A stretch of 64,000 nucleotides of DNA from Mycolicibacterium lacusdiani (GTDB lineage: Bacteria; Actinomycetota; Actinomycetes; Mycobacteriales; Mycobacteriaceae), in NCBI RefSeq assembly GCF_021916785.1, contig NZ_JAKCFC010000007.1, forward strand, positions 248,001-312,000, read 5' to 3'. The first letter of the stretch is position 1. Every line of letters starts with the position of its first letter. The position numbers and the translations under genes were made by a program. The notes below the pieces were generated by a model. It ran no database searches and was not told where the DNA came from. It worked only from the letters and a program-made list of their open reading frames with translations. Shown piece by piece: positions 14,786 to 23,216 of the stretch.

Positions 14786-16413
14786 TCGCGTGTCCCTTCG
14801 AGGGCTGGCTCGGGCTCGGCGCCGGTGTTCTCCAGGGCCTCGTCGGTGCCGCCGGTCTTGGCGGCGGGCACGGGCAACGTGAACCGGAACCGCGTGCCCT
14901 CGGCATAGTCGGTGTCGATCCAGATGGTGCCGCCGTGATACTCGACGATCTTCTTACACAGTGCCAGACCGATGCCGGTTCCCGTGTATGCGTCGCGACC
15001 GTGCAGCCGCTGGAAGATCACGAACACCTTGTCGACGAACTCGTCGGCGATGCCGATGCCGTTGTCCGAGACGCTGAACGCGTACCAGCCGTCCTCGCCG
15101 GGCTCGCACTCGACGACGATCCGGGGTGGGACGCCCTCGCGGCGGAACTTCACGGCGTTGCCGATCAGGTTCTGCCACAGCATCGTCATCAGGGTCGGGT
15201 CGCCGGTGACGACGGGAAGCCCGTGCTCGGGGAGCACTAGCGTCGCGCCGCTCTCCTCGATCGACGTGGTGAGGTTGCCGCGGGCCGCCTCGATGGCCTC
15301 GCCGAGGTCCACGTCGGCCTGCGTCGAGTTCAACCGTCCGACACGGGAGAAGGTCAGGAGGTCGTTGATCAGCACCTGCATGCGCTTGGCACCGTCCACA
15401 GCGAACCGGATGTACTCGACGCCGCGTTCATCGAGTTGGTCGCCGTAGCGCTTCTCGATCAGCTGACAGAACGACGCCACCTTGCGCAGCGGTTCCTGCA
15501 GGTCGTGCGAGGCGACGTAGGCGAACTGCTCGAGTTCGGCGTTGGAGCGCCGCAGTTCGACCGTCTGGTCGTCGAGCAGCGCGCGGGCCTGCTGGGAGAT
15601 CTCGAGTTCCCACACGATCCGCTGGCGCATGTCCTCGACGTCGGTCGCGATGGCGCGGATGTCCTTCGGCCCGCGCGGCACGATCTTCTTGTCGAACTCG
15701 CCCTCGGTGATGCGCCTGCACGACTCCGCGAGGTAGGACAGCGGGCGCGTCACCGCGTTGCGCACCAGGATGGCCAGCAGCACGGCGGCAACGAAGAACG
15801 CGACGATCATCGCGATCAGCACCCTGTCGCGCCAGTCCCTGACGGTGTCGAGTTCGGCGACCGCGTCGTCACGCGTCGTCATCAGGTTGGCCGACTGGAC
15901 GTCGAAGACTCGGCGGATGTCGTCGAACTCGGCCTTCCCGCGTTCGATCACCGACTGGTCGACCGGCGCCGCGGCCTGCGGCACGACACTGGCGATCAGC
16001 GGTTCGGCGTACCGCGTCCGCCACTGGTCGGCAGCGGCTTCGACGGCGTCTAGATCCGCCATCAGGTCTGGCCGGTCATCCAGTCGCGCGCTCATCGCCT
16101 CGACCGCGGCGTCCTCGGCCTGCTGTCCGTCGTAGTACGGCTGGAGGAACTGCCGGTTGGCGGTGATCGCGTACCCGCGGGTGGCGGTCTCCTGGTCGCG
16201 CAGGGCCGTCTGCAGGCGGTAGGACGCGACGCGTGCGGGCTGGATGTCATCGATCAGGTCGCGGGACACGTCGTCGGTGCGGTCGACGAGGACGCCGCCC
16301 GTGATCGCACCTGCCAGCACGACCACGCCCATCGCGGACAGGACGAGGTTCTGCCAGCCCTGGACGGTGAGCTTGCGGCTCTTGGTCCCGGGCTCCCTTG
16401 GTGGTTGCGTCAT
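14782..16413 (-). CDS. Membrane sensor histidine kinase with CHASE3 and HAMP domains
   Basis: 543 residues: first membrane helix at about 20-43; extracytoplasmic CHASE3 domain about 45-195, recognised by LQTALRDQETATRGYAI; second helix about 198-217; HAMP about 218-270 (NAVTRPLSYLAESCRRITEGEFD); HisKA with phosphoacceptor His303 in YVASHDLQEPLRKVASF; HATPase with N box LWQNLIGNAVKFRREG, G1 VSDNGIGIA and G2 GTGIGLALCKKIVEYHGG. The HDLQEPLRK version of the H box is typical of bacteriophytochrome-like kinases that signal to Rcp1-type receivers. The gene overlaps both neighbours by 4 bases. The stimulus is unknown. Confidence 0.94.
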   Translation of the reverse strand: MTQPPREPGTKSRKLTVQGWQNLVLSAMGVVVLAGAITGGVLVDRTDDVSRDLIDDIQPARVASYRLQTALRDQETATRGYAITANRQFLQPYYDGQQAEDAAVEAMSARLDDRPDLMADLDAVEAAADQWRTRYAEPLIASVVPQAAAPVDQSVIERGKAEFDDIRRVFDVQSANLMTTRDDAVAELDTVRDWRDRVLIAMIVAFFVAAVLLAILVRNAVTRPLSYLAESCRRITEGEFDKKIVPRGPKDIRAIATDVEDMRQRIVWELEISQQARALLDDQTVELRRSNAELEQFAYVASHDLQEPLRKVASFCQLIEKRYGDQLDERGVEYIRFAVDGAKRMQVLINDLLTFSRVGRLNSTQADVDLGEAIEAARGNLTTSIEESGATLVLPEHGLPVVTGDPTLMTMLWQNLIGNAVKFRREGVPPRIVVECEPGEDGWYAFSVSDNGIGIADEFVDKVFVIFQRLHGRDAYTGTGIGLALCKKIVEYHGGTIWIDTDYAEGTRFRFTLPVPAAKTGGTDEALENTGAEPEPALEGTRE

Positions 16414-17612
16414 GTCGCGGTCCGCTCCACCCGCACGACGGCGATGTCGTCGGACAGCCCGCCGTGTGCCTGCGCGCGTTCACCTGCGCCGTCGATGATC
16501 GCCTTCACGAACTGCCGACCCGGCAGGTCGGCGACCGACCGGGCGAGTTCCAGCAGCCCTTCCTCACCGAGGCGCTCGTTGCCCCGGCCGGCGTGACCCT
16601 CGAAGATGCCGTCGGTGAGCAGCACCAGGCCATATCCGTGCGGCAACTCCAACTCGCTCAGCGGCCAGTTCTGCCCGTTGAGGCCGAGCGCGGGGCCAGC
16701 GGGCGGCTCGAGCCATTCGACGGTGGACGCGCCGTGCAGCAGCATCCCGGGGTGCCCGGCCCGGACGACGGTGAAGTGCCCGTCGGGTGCGAGGGCCACG
16801 CTGAGCACCGTCGCGAACACGCCGCTGCTCACCGGGCTCTCGGCCCGCAGGATCCGTTCGAGCTGGCGCATGCGCTCGTTGCCGCGCAGGCCAGCGAACG
16901 TCAGCGCCCGCCAGCCGATCCGCAGGGCCACCCCCAGTGCGGCGGCGTCCGGCCCGTGCCCGGCCACGTCGCCGACCATGACGTGGACCGTGCGGTCGGG
17001 GGTCTGGACGAAGTCGTAGAAGTCGCCACCGAGGAGGGCGTTCTGGTGGCTGGGGCGGTACTGGGCCTCGATCTCCACGCCCGGGTTCTCGTGCAGCAGC
17101 GGCGTCGGCAGCAGCCCGCGGGCCAACCGGGCGTTCTCCAGTGCGGTGAGCTGGCTGGCGCGCAAGGCGACGGCGGTGAGTTCGGCACGCTTGCGTTCGA
17201 TTGCGTAGAGCAGGGCGCGGCGCAGCATCTCCGGCTCCACCCGGCCCTTGACCAGGTAGTCCTGGGCGCCCGACGCGACTGCCGACACCCCGAAGTGCTC
17301 GTCGAACAGGCCGGTGAGCACGACGACGGGAACGTGATCGTCACGCTTGGTGATGCGGTCCAGCGCGCTGATGCCGTTGGCGTCGGGCAGGTTGAGGTCC
17401 AGCAGCACGCAGTCGGGCCGCGACTTGGAGAGTTCACGCTCGGCGTCGGCCATCGACGGCGCCCACACCACGGCGATGTCCGCGTTCGTGTCGGCGATCA
17501 GTTCCTCGACGAGGATCGCGTCGGCCCGGTCGTCCTCGACCAATAGGACTGACAGCTGCTGGCCAGGAGCAGCTGGGTCGAATTCAGGTTTGAGCACGGG
17601 CTTCCGACGCAT
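16410..17612 (-). CDS. Response regulator fused to PP2C-type (SpoIIE) phosphatase
   Basis: About 400 residues. The N-terminal receiver domain has SVLLVEDDRADAILVEEL, phosphoacceptor Asp72 in VLLDLNLPDANG, VVVLTG and DYLVKGRVEPEML. After a helical linker (ALENARLARGLLPTPL) comes a PP2C/SpoIIE domain with metal-binding LGGDFYDFV, VGDVAGHGPDAAALG and LSDDIAVVRVE. Such RsbU/RssB-like proteins dephosphorylate anti-sigma factor antagonists when activated, linking a two-component input to a partner-switching sigma pathway; the target is not encoded nearby. The start is uncertain: ATG 17612 is preferred, TTG 17645 is in frame, and neither has a good ribosome site. First gene of the signalling operon. 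Confidence 0.93.
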   Translation of the reverse strand: MRRKPVLKPEFDPAAPGQQLSVLLVEDDRADAILVEELIADTNADIAVVWAPSMADAERELSKSRPDCVLLDLNLPDANGISALDRITKRDDHVPVVVLTGLFDEHFGVSAVASGAQDYLVKGRVEPEMLRRALLYAIERKRAELTAVALRASQLTALENARLARGLLPTPLLHENPGVEIEAQYRPSHQNALLGGDFYDFVQTPDRTVHVMVGDVAGHGPDAAALGVALRIGWRALTFAGLRGNERMRQLERILRAESPVSSGVFATVLSVALAPDGHFTVVRAGHPGMLLHGASTVEWLEPPAGPALGLNGQNWPLSELELPHGYGLVLLTDGIFEGHAGRGNERLGEEGLLELARSVADLPGRQFVKAIIDGAGERAQAHGGLSDDIAVVRVERTAT

Positions 17613-17687
17613 GTGGTGGTGGACGGGTGAACGATGCAATGACAATACCGACGACCGGCGGCGTCGTTGTGCTGGTTCGGAAGTTGA

Positions 17688-18809
17688 CTAACGCGGGGTC
17701 GAGTCGCGCACGCCGCGGTAGATTCCGCGCCGCACGATCACGGGCATCAGCACGCGCTCGAACGACCACGCCGGGAACCGGAACGCGCGGCCGTTCGGCG
17801 CGAACACCTCGAGCCCGTCGCGCTGGATGCCGATGATCGATCCCCACCTGGACTTCGGCGGGCGGTAGGAGCGCAGCGGGCGGCCCTCGAAGTAGGCGAG
17901 CAGGTTGTCCGCGAGCAGCCCGTCGGCCCGGTTGCGGGCCGAGCTGCGCTGCGGGTCGGTCGCCGCGACGTCGCCGAGCGCGAACACGCCGCGGCGGCCG
18001 GGCACCTGCAGTTCGGGCGTCACGCGGACGAAGCCGTCGTCGTCGAGCAGCGCGGACGGCAGCCACGCGGTGTTGGGGCTGACCCGGCCGATGGTCCACA
18101 GCACGGCGTCGGCCCACGCGTCGGGCTGGCCGGTGCTCCACCGGACCGGCCCCGTGGTGATCTCGTCGCCGGTGAACTCGTCGGGCAGGACGGCGCGGTG
18201 CCCGGGGCGCAGTTTTACGCCTGCGTCGACGAGCCTGCGCTCGATCCGCGACCACGTCCTCGGGTGGTACTGGGTCAGCGCGCGGTCGCCGGGGAAGTAC
18301 AGCTCGACGCGCTTGGCGGGCCAGGTCCTGGCGATGTTCGCGGCACTGCTGACCGCGGCCGCGCCGCCGCCGACGACGATCACCGACGCCGACGCGGACA
18401 GCCGGTCGTGCGCCGCGTGCAGGTCGGCGCCGATCTCGGTGTGCGACTGCAGGGTCGGCTGCCGCCAGAAGCCGTTCGTGACACCCGTGGAGATCACCAG
18501 TGCGTCGTAGCCCACGGTCGCCGTGTCCCCGTGGGCCGTGCGCACGGACACCGTGCGGCCGTCGAGGTCGGCGCCGGTGAGGGTGCCGTGCACGGTGCGC
18601 ACCCGGTCGAGACCGCGGAACCGGTCGAATGCGATCCAGTTGTGCTGAGCCCAGTGGTCGGGTCTGCTGATGCGCCAGCCGAGTTCCTGCCCGCTCACCA
18701 GCCCCGGCTTCGACGAGATGCCCACGACGTCGACGTCGGGCCGCTTGGCGAGCTTGATCGCGGTCAGCACGCCGCTGTCGCCGAGACCCGCGATGACGAT
18801 GCGCTTCAC
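17688..18809 (-). CDS. FAD-dependent pyridine nucleotide-disulfide oxidoreductase (NDH-2/AIF-like)
   Basis: 373 residues. An FAD Rossmann motif opens the protein (KRIVIAGLGDSGVLTAIKL), a second NAD(P) Rossmann motif is VIVVGGGAAAVSSAANIA, and the second FAD motif is GVFALGDVAATD. No redox-active CxxxxC is present, so it is of the NDH-2, AIF or ferredoxin-reductase type rather than a disulfide reductase. The C-terminus (FRFPAWSFERVLMPVIVRRGIYRGV) is amphipathic and may touch the membrane. The GTG start overlaps the stop of the DUF1295 gene by 4 bases, so the two proteins are coupled, and this one may supply electrons to it. That link is inferred. Confidence 0.85.
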   Translation of the reverse strand: MKRIVIAGLGDSGVLTAIKLAKRPDVDVVGISSKPGLVSGQELGWRISRPDHWAQHNWIAFDRFRGLDRVRTVHGTLTGADLDGRTVSVRTAHGDTATVGYDALVISTGVTNGFWRQPTLQSHTEIGADLHAAHDRLSASASVIVVGGGAAAVSSAANIARTWPAKRVELYFPGDRALTQYHPRTWSRIERRLVDAGVKLRPGHRAVLPDEFTGDEITTGPVRWSTGQPDAWADAVLWTIGRVSPNTAWLPSALLDDDGFVRVTPELQVPGRRGVFALGDVAATDPQRSSARNRADGLLADNLLAYFEGRPLRSYRPPKSRWGSIIGIQRDGLEVFAPNGRAFRFPAWSFERVLMPVIVRRGIYRGVRDSTPR

Positions 18810-19711
18810 GATCGGCCGCGCTTGGGTGGGCGGGGCACGAACGTGGACACCCGGTCGATCACCTGCTGGTACTCGGGGCGGCGCTGCAGGCTGCGTTCCT
18901 CCATCATCGGGATGCTGGCGCCGAGGAACAGCGCGAGCATCACAGCCGCGCCTGCCATCAGCCACCAGGCGTCGGCGGGTGCCGCCGCCACGCCGAACAG
19001 GCCGAGGGCGAACCAGAACCCGAACTCGCCGAAGTAGTTGGGGTGCCGCGACCACGACCACAGCCCGCGGTCCATCGCCTCGCCCGGCTTGCGTACCCGC
19101 GCGAAGCGGTGCATCTGGACGTCGGCGACGAGTTCGAGTGTCACCGCCGCGACGCCGATGACGAACGCCACGACGGCGAGCCAGGCGATCCCGTCGCCGG
19201 GCCGGGTCACCGCGACGTACACCGGCACCATGCCGAGGAACACCTGCAGCGTCGGGATGACGTGGATGGCGACCAGGTCGGCGAAGAACTCCCACTTGCC
19301 CGCCCGGTCGCGGAACATCGGGTAGCGCCAGTCCTCGTGGTGCAGGCCGGGAAAGGCGTACACCCAGTTGCCGGTCAGGCGCACGGCCCAGAGCACCACG
19401 ACCGTGGCGACCAGCACGGCGCGCAGGTCGTCGACGCCCGGGCCGGCCTGGCTCCACCAGTAGAAGAGCAGCAGCGGCGGGATGACGCTCCAGTACGCGT
19501 CGTAGAAACTCGAGTTGCGGTAGGCCCGGCTGAACGTGAAGACGACGAGGGTGGCGAGCACGTCCGCGATCAGGGTGTCGAGCCACAGCCGGCCTGTGGT
19601 GGGACCCCAGATCAGCCATGCCGCGGCGACCGCGATCGCGATGACGTAGGCGAGCGTGACGATGGCGAGCGACGCCGCCTTCGATCTGGTCTGCAACGCC
19701 GCCTCGGCCAT
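18806..19711 (-). CDS. DUF1295 membrane protein (steroid 5-alpha-reductase-like)
   Basis: 301 residues with about seven to nine membrane helices. The DUF1295 signature is clear: FYDAYWSVIPPLL near residue 70, LWAVRLTGNWVY, DWRYPMFRD and near the end GLWSWSRHPNYFGEFGFWF, the NADPH-binding stretch shared with 3-oxo-5-alpha-steroid 4-dehydrogenases and isoprenylcysteine methyltransferases. It would reduce a lipid or steroid double bond in the membrane. The start at ATG 19711 follows GGAGGGAACC. A perfect KstR-type palindrome lies 30 bases upstream, which supports, but does not prove, a place in sterol metabolism. First gene of a two-gene operon with the FAD oxidoreductase. Confidence 0.85.
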   Translation of the reverse strand: MAEAALQTRSKAASLAIVTLAYVIAIAVAAAWLIWGPTTGRLWLDTLIADVLATLVVFTFSRAYRNSSFYDAYWSVIPPLLLFYWWSQAGPGVDDLRAVLVATVVVLWAVRLTGNWVYAFPGLHHEDWRYPMFRDRAGKWEFFADLVAIHVIPTLQVFLGMVPVYVAVTRPGDGIAWLAVVAFVIGVAAVTLELVADVQMHRFARVRKPGEAMDRGLWSWSRHPNYFGEFGFWFALGLFGVAAAPADAWWLMAGAAVMLALFLGASIPMMEERSLQRRPEYQQVIDRVSTFVPRPPKRGRS

Positions 19712-19740
19712 GGTTCCCTCCGGCTCGAAAGTGGCCGAAC

Positions 19741-19754
19741 TGTAACACGTTCTA
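19741..19754. promoter_or_regulatory. KstR-type operator (TNNAACNNGTTNNA)
   Basis: TGTAACACGTTCTA matches the published mycobacterial KstR consensus TNNAACNNGTTNNA at every fixed position. It lies between divergent genes, 30 bases from the DUF1295 start and 46 bases from the beta-lactamase-family esterase start, a usual place for a TetR repressor controlling both directions. Regulation by KstR is inferred from the motif alone. Confidence 0.7.
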
Positions 19755-19799
19755 ATTCGGTCGCGGGGCGGGTTTCGGCTCGGGCCGTAACCTGTCGAC

Positions 19800-21050
19800 G
19801 TGACCGACCAGATGGCTGCCGAGGGCCGTATTTGCGTTCCCGCCGACCTCGATGCCGTCACCGCGGTCGGCGAGGAGAACGACACCGTGCTGCCCGCGGG
19901 CGCAGCCGACCGGATCTGGGAGAAGACCCGGCACTGGTACCGGGCTGGCATGCACCCGGCAATCCAGGTGTGCCTGCGCGTCGACGGCGAGGTGGTGCTC
20001 AACCGGGCGATCGGGCACGGCTGGGGCAACGGACCGGCCGACTCGCCCGACGCCGACCGCGTCGCGGTCACCACCGACACGCCGTTCTGCGCGTACTCGG
20101 CGGCCAAGGCGATGACGAGCACCGTCGTGCACATGCTGGTCGAGCGCGGCGCGTTCTCGCTCGACGACCGGGTGTGCGAGTACCTGCCCAGCTACACCAG
20201 CCACGGCAAGGACCGCACCACGATCCGGCACGTGATGACCCACAGCGCGGGCGTCCCGTTCGCGACCGGGCCCAAGCCCGACGTGAAGCGCATGGACGAC
20301 AGCGAGTACGCCCGCGAGATGCTCGGCAAGCTGAAGCCGATCTACAAGCCGGGTCTGGTGCACGTCTACCACGCGCTGACGTGGGGGCCGCTGGTGCGCG
20401 AGATCGTCTCGGCCGCAACGGGCCGCAACATCCGCGAGATCCTCGCCACCGAGATCCTCGACCCGCTGGGCTTCCGCTGGACCAACTACGGCGTGCTGCC
20501 CACCGACGTCCCACTCGTCGCGCCGAGCCACGCTACGGGCAAGCCACTGCCGCCGCCGATGGCCAAGGCGTTCAAGACCGCGATCGGCGGGACGACCCAC
20601 CAGCTCATCCCGTTCACCAACACAGAGCGTTACCTGACCGGTGTGCTGCCGTCGTCGAACACGGTGTCGACGGCCCACGAGCTGTCCCGGTTCGCCGAGA
20701 TCTGGACCCGCGGAGGCGAACTCGACGGCGTCCGGGTGATGTTACCCGAGACGTTGCGCGAGGCGACCCGGCAAGCCCGCCGGTTGCGGCCCGACGTCGC
20801 GACGGGCATGGTGCCTCTGCGCTGGGGCACGGGTTTCATGCTGGGCTCCAAGCGCTTTGGTCCGTTCGGCAGGGACGCCCCTGACGCGTTCGGGCACACC
20901 GGGCTGGTGAACGTCGCGGTATACTCCGACCCGTCGCGCCGGCTCTCGGCGGGCATCATCAGCAGCGGCAAGCCGGGCGGCCACCGCGAGGCCAAGCGGT
21001 ACCCGGCGCTGCTCGACGCCATCGCCGCGGAGGTCCCCAGGGTCCGCTAG
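19800..21050 (+). CDS. Beta-lactamase family serine hydrolase (class C-like esterase)
   Basis: 416 residues of the penicillin-binding-protein-like beta-lactamase superfamily. The nucleophile motif is SAAK (in FCAYSAAKAMTSTVVHML), the second motif is VYHALTWG in place of YxN, and the third is HTG in FGHTGLVNVAVYSDP. DDRVCEYLPSY and TTIRHVMTHSAGVP are typical of the EstB/LipL-like esterases rather than true beta-lactamases. There is no signal peptide, so it should be cytoplasmic. Starts with GTG. The KstR-type box lies 46 bases upstream, pointing to a lipid or sterol ester substrate. Its stop overlaps the convergent SDR gene by 4 bases. Confidence 0.86.
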   Translation: MTDQMAAEGRICVPADLDAVTAVGEENDTVLPAGAADRIWEKTRHWYRAGMHPAIQVCLRVDGEVVLNRAIGHGWGNGPADSPDADRVAVTTDTPFCAYSAAKAMTSTVVHMLVERGAFSLDDRVCEYLPSYTSHGKDRTTIRHVMTHSAGVPFATGPKPDVKRMDDSEYAREMLGKLKPIYKPGLVHVYHALTWGPLVREIVSAATGRNIREILATEILDPLGFRWTNYGVLPTDVPLVAPSHATGKPLPPPMAKAFKTAIGGTTHQLIPFTNTERYLTGVLPSSNTVSTAHELSRFAEIWTRGGELDGVRVMLPETLREATRQARRLRPDVATGMVPLRWGTGFMLGSKRFGPFGRDAPDAFGHTGLVNVAVYSDPSRRLSAGIISSGKPGGHREAKRYPALLDAIAAEVPRVR

Positions 21051-21853
21051 CTCGGCCCAAGCACGTACCGGCCGTCGTCGGGGTGGTGGTACCAGCCGCC
21101 CGCCGCAGCGGTGCCGCCGTCGACGTGCAGCGTCTGCCCGGTGACGTAGGAACTCAGGTCGGACGCGAGGAACACTGCGGCGCCTGCCATCTCGTCGACG
21201 TGCCCGACCCGGCCCATTGGGATGGTGTTGCTGGTGCGCGCCTCCCATCCCGGTGGCGCCATGTTCGCCAGCCCCTCGGTGGCGGTGACGTCGGGCGCCA
21301 GGCCGTTGACGCGGATGCCGTGCGGCGCGAGTTCGAGTGCGGCGGTGCGGGTGTAGTTGACGACGCCCGCCTTGGCCGCCGAGTAGGCGGCGTATCCCGG
21401 TGCGGCCCGGAACCCCTCGATGGAGGTGACGTTGACGATGCTGCCGCCGAGTTCGGCGGCGACCATCGCCTTGGCGACGCGTTGGGTACACAGCAGCACG
21501 TGGGTCAGATTCGATCGGATCAGCGCGTCCCACCCGTTGGGTGAGGTGTCGAGGATTCCCGATGCGAAGACGCCGCCGGCGTTGTTCACCAGAATCGTTG
21601 GTACGCCCAGTGTCTCGATCGTGGTGGCCAGCGCCTCGTCGACCAGGTCCGTATCGCGGACGTCGACCGTGCATGCCAGCCCGCCGCACTTCTCGGCGAC
21701 CGCGGCGGCGGTCTCGCCGTCGCGTTCCCAGATCGCGACCTTGGCGCCGTAGGCGGCGAAGCCCTCGGCGATGCCGCGCCCGATCCCCGACCCGCCACCG
21801 GTGACGACGGCGACCCGCCCGTCGAGGAACGCGGCATCGCGTCTGAGCACCAT
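21047..21853 (-). CDS. Short-chain dehydrogenase/reductase
   Basis: A 268-residue classical SDR. Cofactor motif VAVVTGGGSGIGRGIAEGF (TGxxxGIG), NNAG at LVNNAGGVFAS, catalytic Ser in IVNVTSIEGFRAAPG, and YSAAK with catalytic Tyr and Lys. The acidic residue after the second strand (AIWERDG) favours NAD(H). The C-terminus DGGTAAAGGWYHHPDDGRYVLGPS is longer than usual. The start is ATG 21853; an upstream in-frame ATG lacks support. It is divergent from the acyl-CoA dehydrogenase pair (166 bases) and convergent with the esterase, so it may oxidise a hydroxyacyl-CoA or hydroxysteroid in the same pathway; the substrate is unknown. Confidence 0.9.
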   Translation of the reverse strand: MVLRRDAAFLDGRVAVVTGGGSGIGRGIAEGFAAYGAKVAIWERDGETAAAVAEKCGGLACTVDVRDTDLVDEALATTIETLGVPTILVNNAGGVFASGILDTSPNGWDALIRSNLTHVLLCTQRVAKAMVAAELGGSIVNVTSIEGFRAAPGYAAYSAAKAGVVNYTRTAALELAPHGIRVNGLAPDVTATEGLANMAPPGWEARTSNTIPMGRVGHVDEMAGAAVFLASDLSSYVTGQTLHVDGGTAAAGGWYHHPDDGRYVLGPS

Positions 21854-22019
21854 GGCCTCACCGTAAGCGCAGTCGGTGGCGTCCTCTAGTCCCATCCGTC
21901 ACTCGAGCCCCCGCGCGAGTCGGCGTGGTCGACCGCCCAATGTTCCACCTGGTGAGCGAATTGGGCCGGATTCACCCCCCGCCCTTTCTTGACGGGTGTC
22001 GACTTCCTATCGTGGGCAG

Positions 22020-23216
22020 ATGAGCAACGACGCTGATGTCGACCGGGTGGCCGACCTCGCCCACCGGGTGGTCGCCGAACACGATCCGAAGTCCGTTCCG
22101 ATTCCCGAGTACCTCGCCGCCTGCTACGACGCAGGCCTGTCCTGGGTCCACTTTCCCGAGGGTCTCGGCGGCCTCGGCGTCTCGCGGCGCCTGCAGGCGG
22201 TCGCCGACGGCATCCTGCAGGGCGCGGGCGGCCCGGTCCCCCTGGGCCTGAACCCGATGGGCTACGGCATGGCGGCGCCCACCATCCGCGAGCACGCCCA
22301 GGACGACGACCTCAAGAAGTCGTGGCTGCGCCCGCTGGCCAGCACCGAGCACATCTGGTGTCAGCTGTTCTCCGAGCCGGGCGCCGGTTCCGACCTGGCC
22401 GGGCTCGCGACGTCCGCGGTGCCCGACGGTGACGAATGGGTCGTCAACGGACAGAAGGTGTGGACGAGCCTCGCCCACCGCGCCCGGTGGGGTCTGCTGC
22501 TCGCCCGCACCGACCCCAACGTGGCCAAGCACAAGGGCCTCACGTACTTCGTCGTCGACATGCACGGGCCCGGCGTCGAGACGCGGCCGCTGCGGCAGCT
22601 GACCGGCCAGGCCGAGTTCAACGAGGTGTACTTCTCCGACGCCCGCATCCCCGACGCCCACCGCCTGGGTGCCGTCGGCAACGGGTGGAACGTCGCGATG
22701 ACGACGCTGATGAACGAACGCAGCGCACTCGGCGGCAGCGGTAGCAGGCGCGGCGCGGGCACGATCTCCGAGGCCGTCTCGCTGTGGGCGGCGCGGCCCG
22801 ATCTGCAGACCCCGGTGCTCCGCGACCGGCTCACCCAGCTGTGGTTGCGGTCGGAGGCGCAACGGCTCACCTCCGAGCGGTCGCGCGCGGCGGCCACGAT
22901 GGGCGGACCCGGGCCGGAGGGCTCGATCGGCAAGATGGTCGGCGCCGAGCTGAACCAGCTGATCTACCAGTTCTGCATGGACCTGCTCGGCCCGGAGGGC
23001 ACGCTATACCACGGCTACAGCTCCGGTAGGGATCCCGAGAACGAATCCGATTGGCGCGGACCGATTCAACAGCGGTTCCTGCGCAGCCGTGCCAACACGA
23101 TCGAGGGCGGCACCTCCGAAGTCATGCGAAACATCCTCGGCGAGCGCATCCTCGGCCTGCCAGGCGACCTGCGTGCCGATGCCGGCATGCCCTGGAAGGA
23201 GATTCCCCGTGGCTGA
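22020..23216 (+). CDS. Acyl-CoA dehydrogenase (FadE), subunit 1 of a pair
   Basis: 398 residues. FAD/acyl-CoA dehydrogenase signatures are WCQLFSEPGAGSDLAGLAT, VNGQKVWTSLAHRARWGLLLART, and near the C-terminus RANTIEGGTSEVMRNILGERILGLPGD. In canonical enzymes the catalytic Glu stands in IYEGTSE; here that position is Gly (IEGGTSE), as is common in two-subunit mycobacterial enzymes whose active site is shared between chains. The next gene encodes a second, different dehydrogenase subunit overlapping by 8 bases, an arrangement known for alpha2-beta2 FadE complexes acting on steroid-CoA side chains (for example FadE26-FadE27). The substrate here is not known. ATG start. Confidence 0.9.
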   Translation: MSNDADVDRVADLAHRVVAEHDPKSVPIPEYLAACYDAGLSWVHFPEGLGGLGVSRRLQAVADGILQGAGGPVPLGLNPMGYGMAAPTIREHAQDDDLKKSWLRPLASTEHIWCQLFSEPGAGSDLAGLATSAVPDGDEWVVNGQKVWTSLAHRARWGLLLARTDPNVAKHKGLTYFVVDMHGPGVETRPLRQLTGQAEFNEVYFSDARIPDAHRLGAVGNGWNVAMTTLMNERSALGGSGSRRGAGTISEAVSLWAARPDLQTPVLRDRLTQLWLRSEAQRLTSERSRAAATMGGPGPEGSIGKMVGAELNQLIYQFCMDLLGPEGTLYHGYSSGRDPENESDWRGPIQQRFLRSRANTIEGGTSEVMRNILGERILGLPGDLRADAGMPWKEIPRG

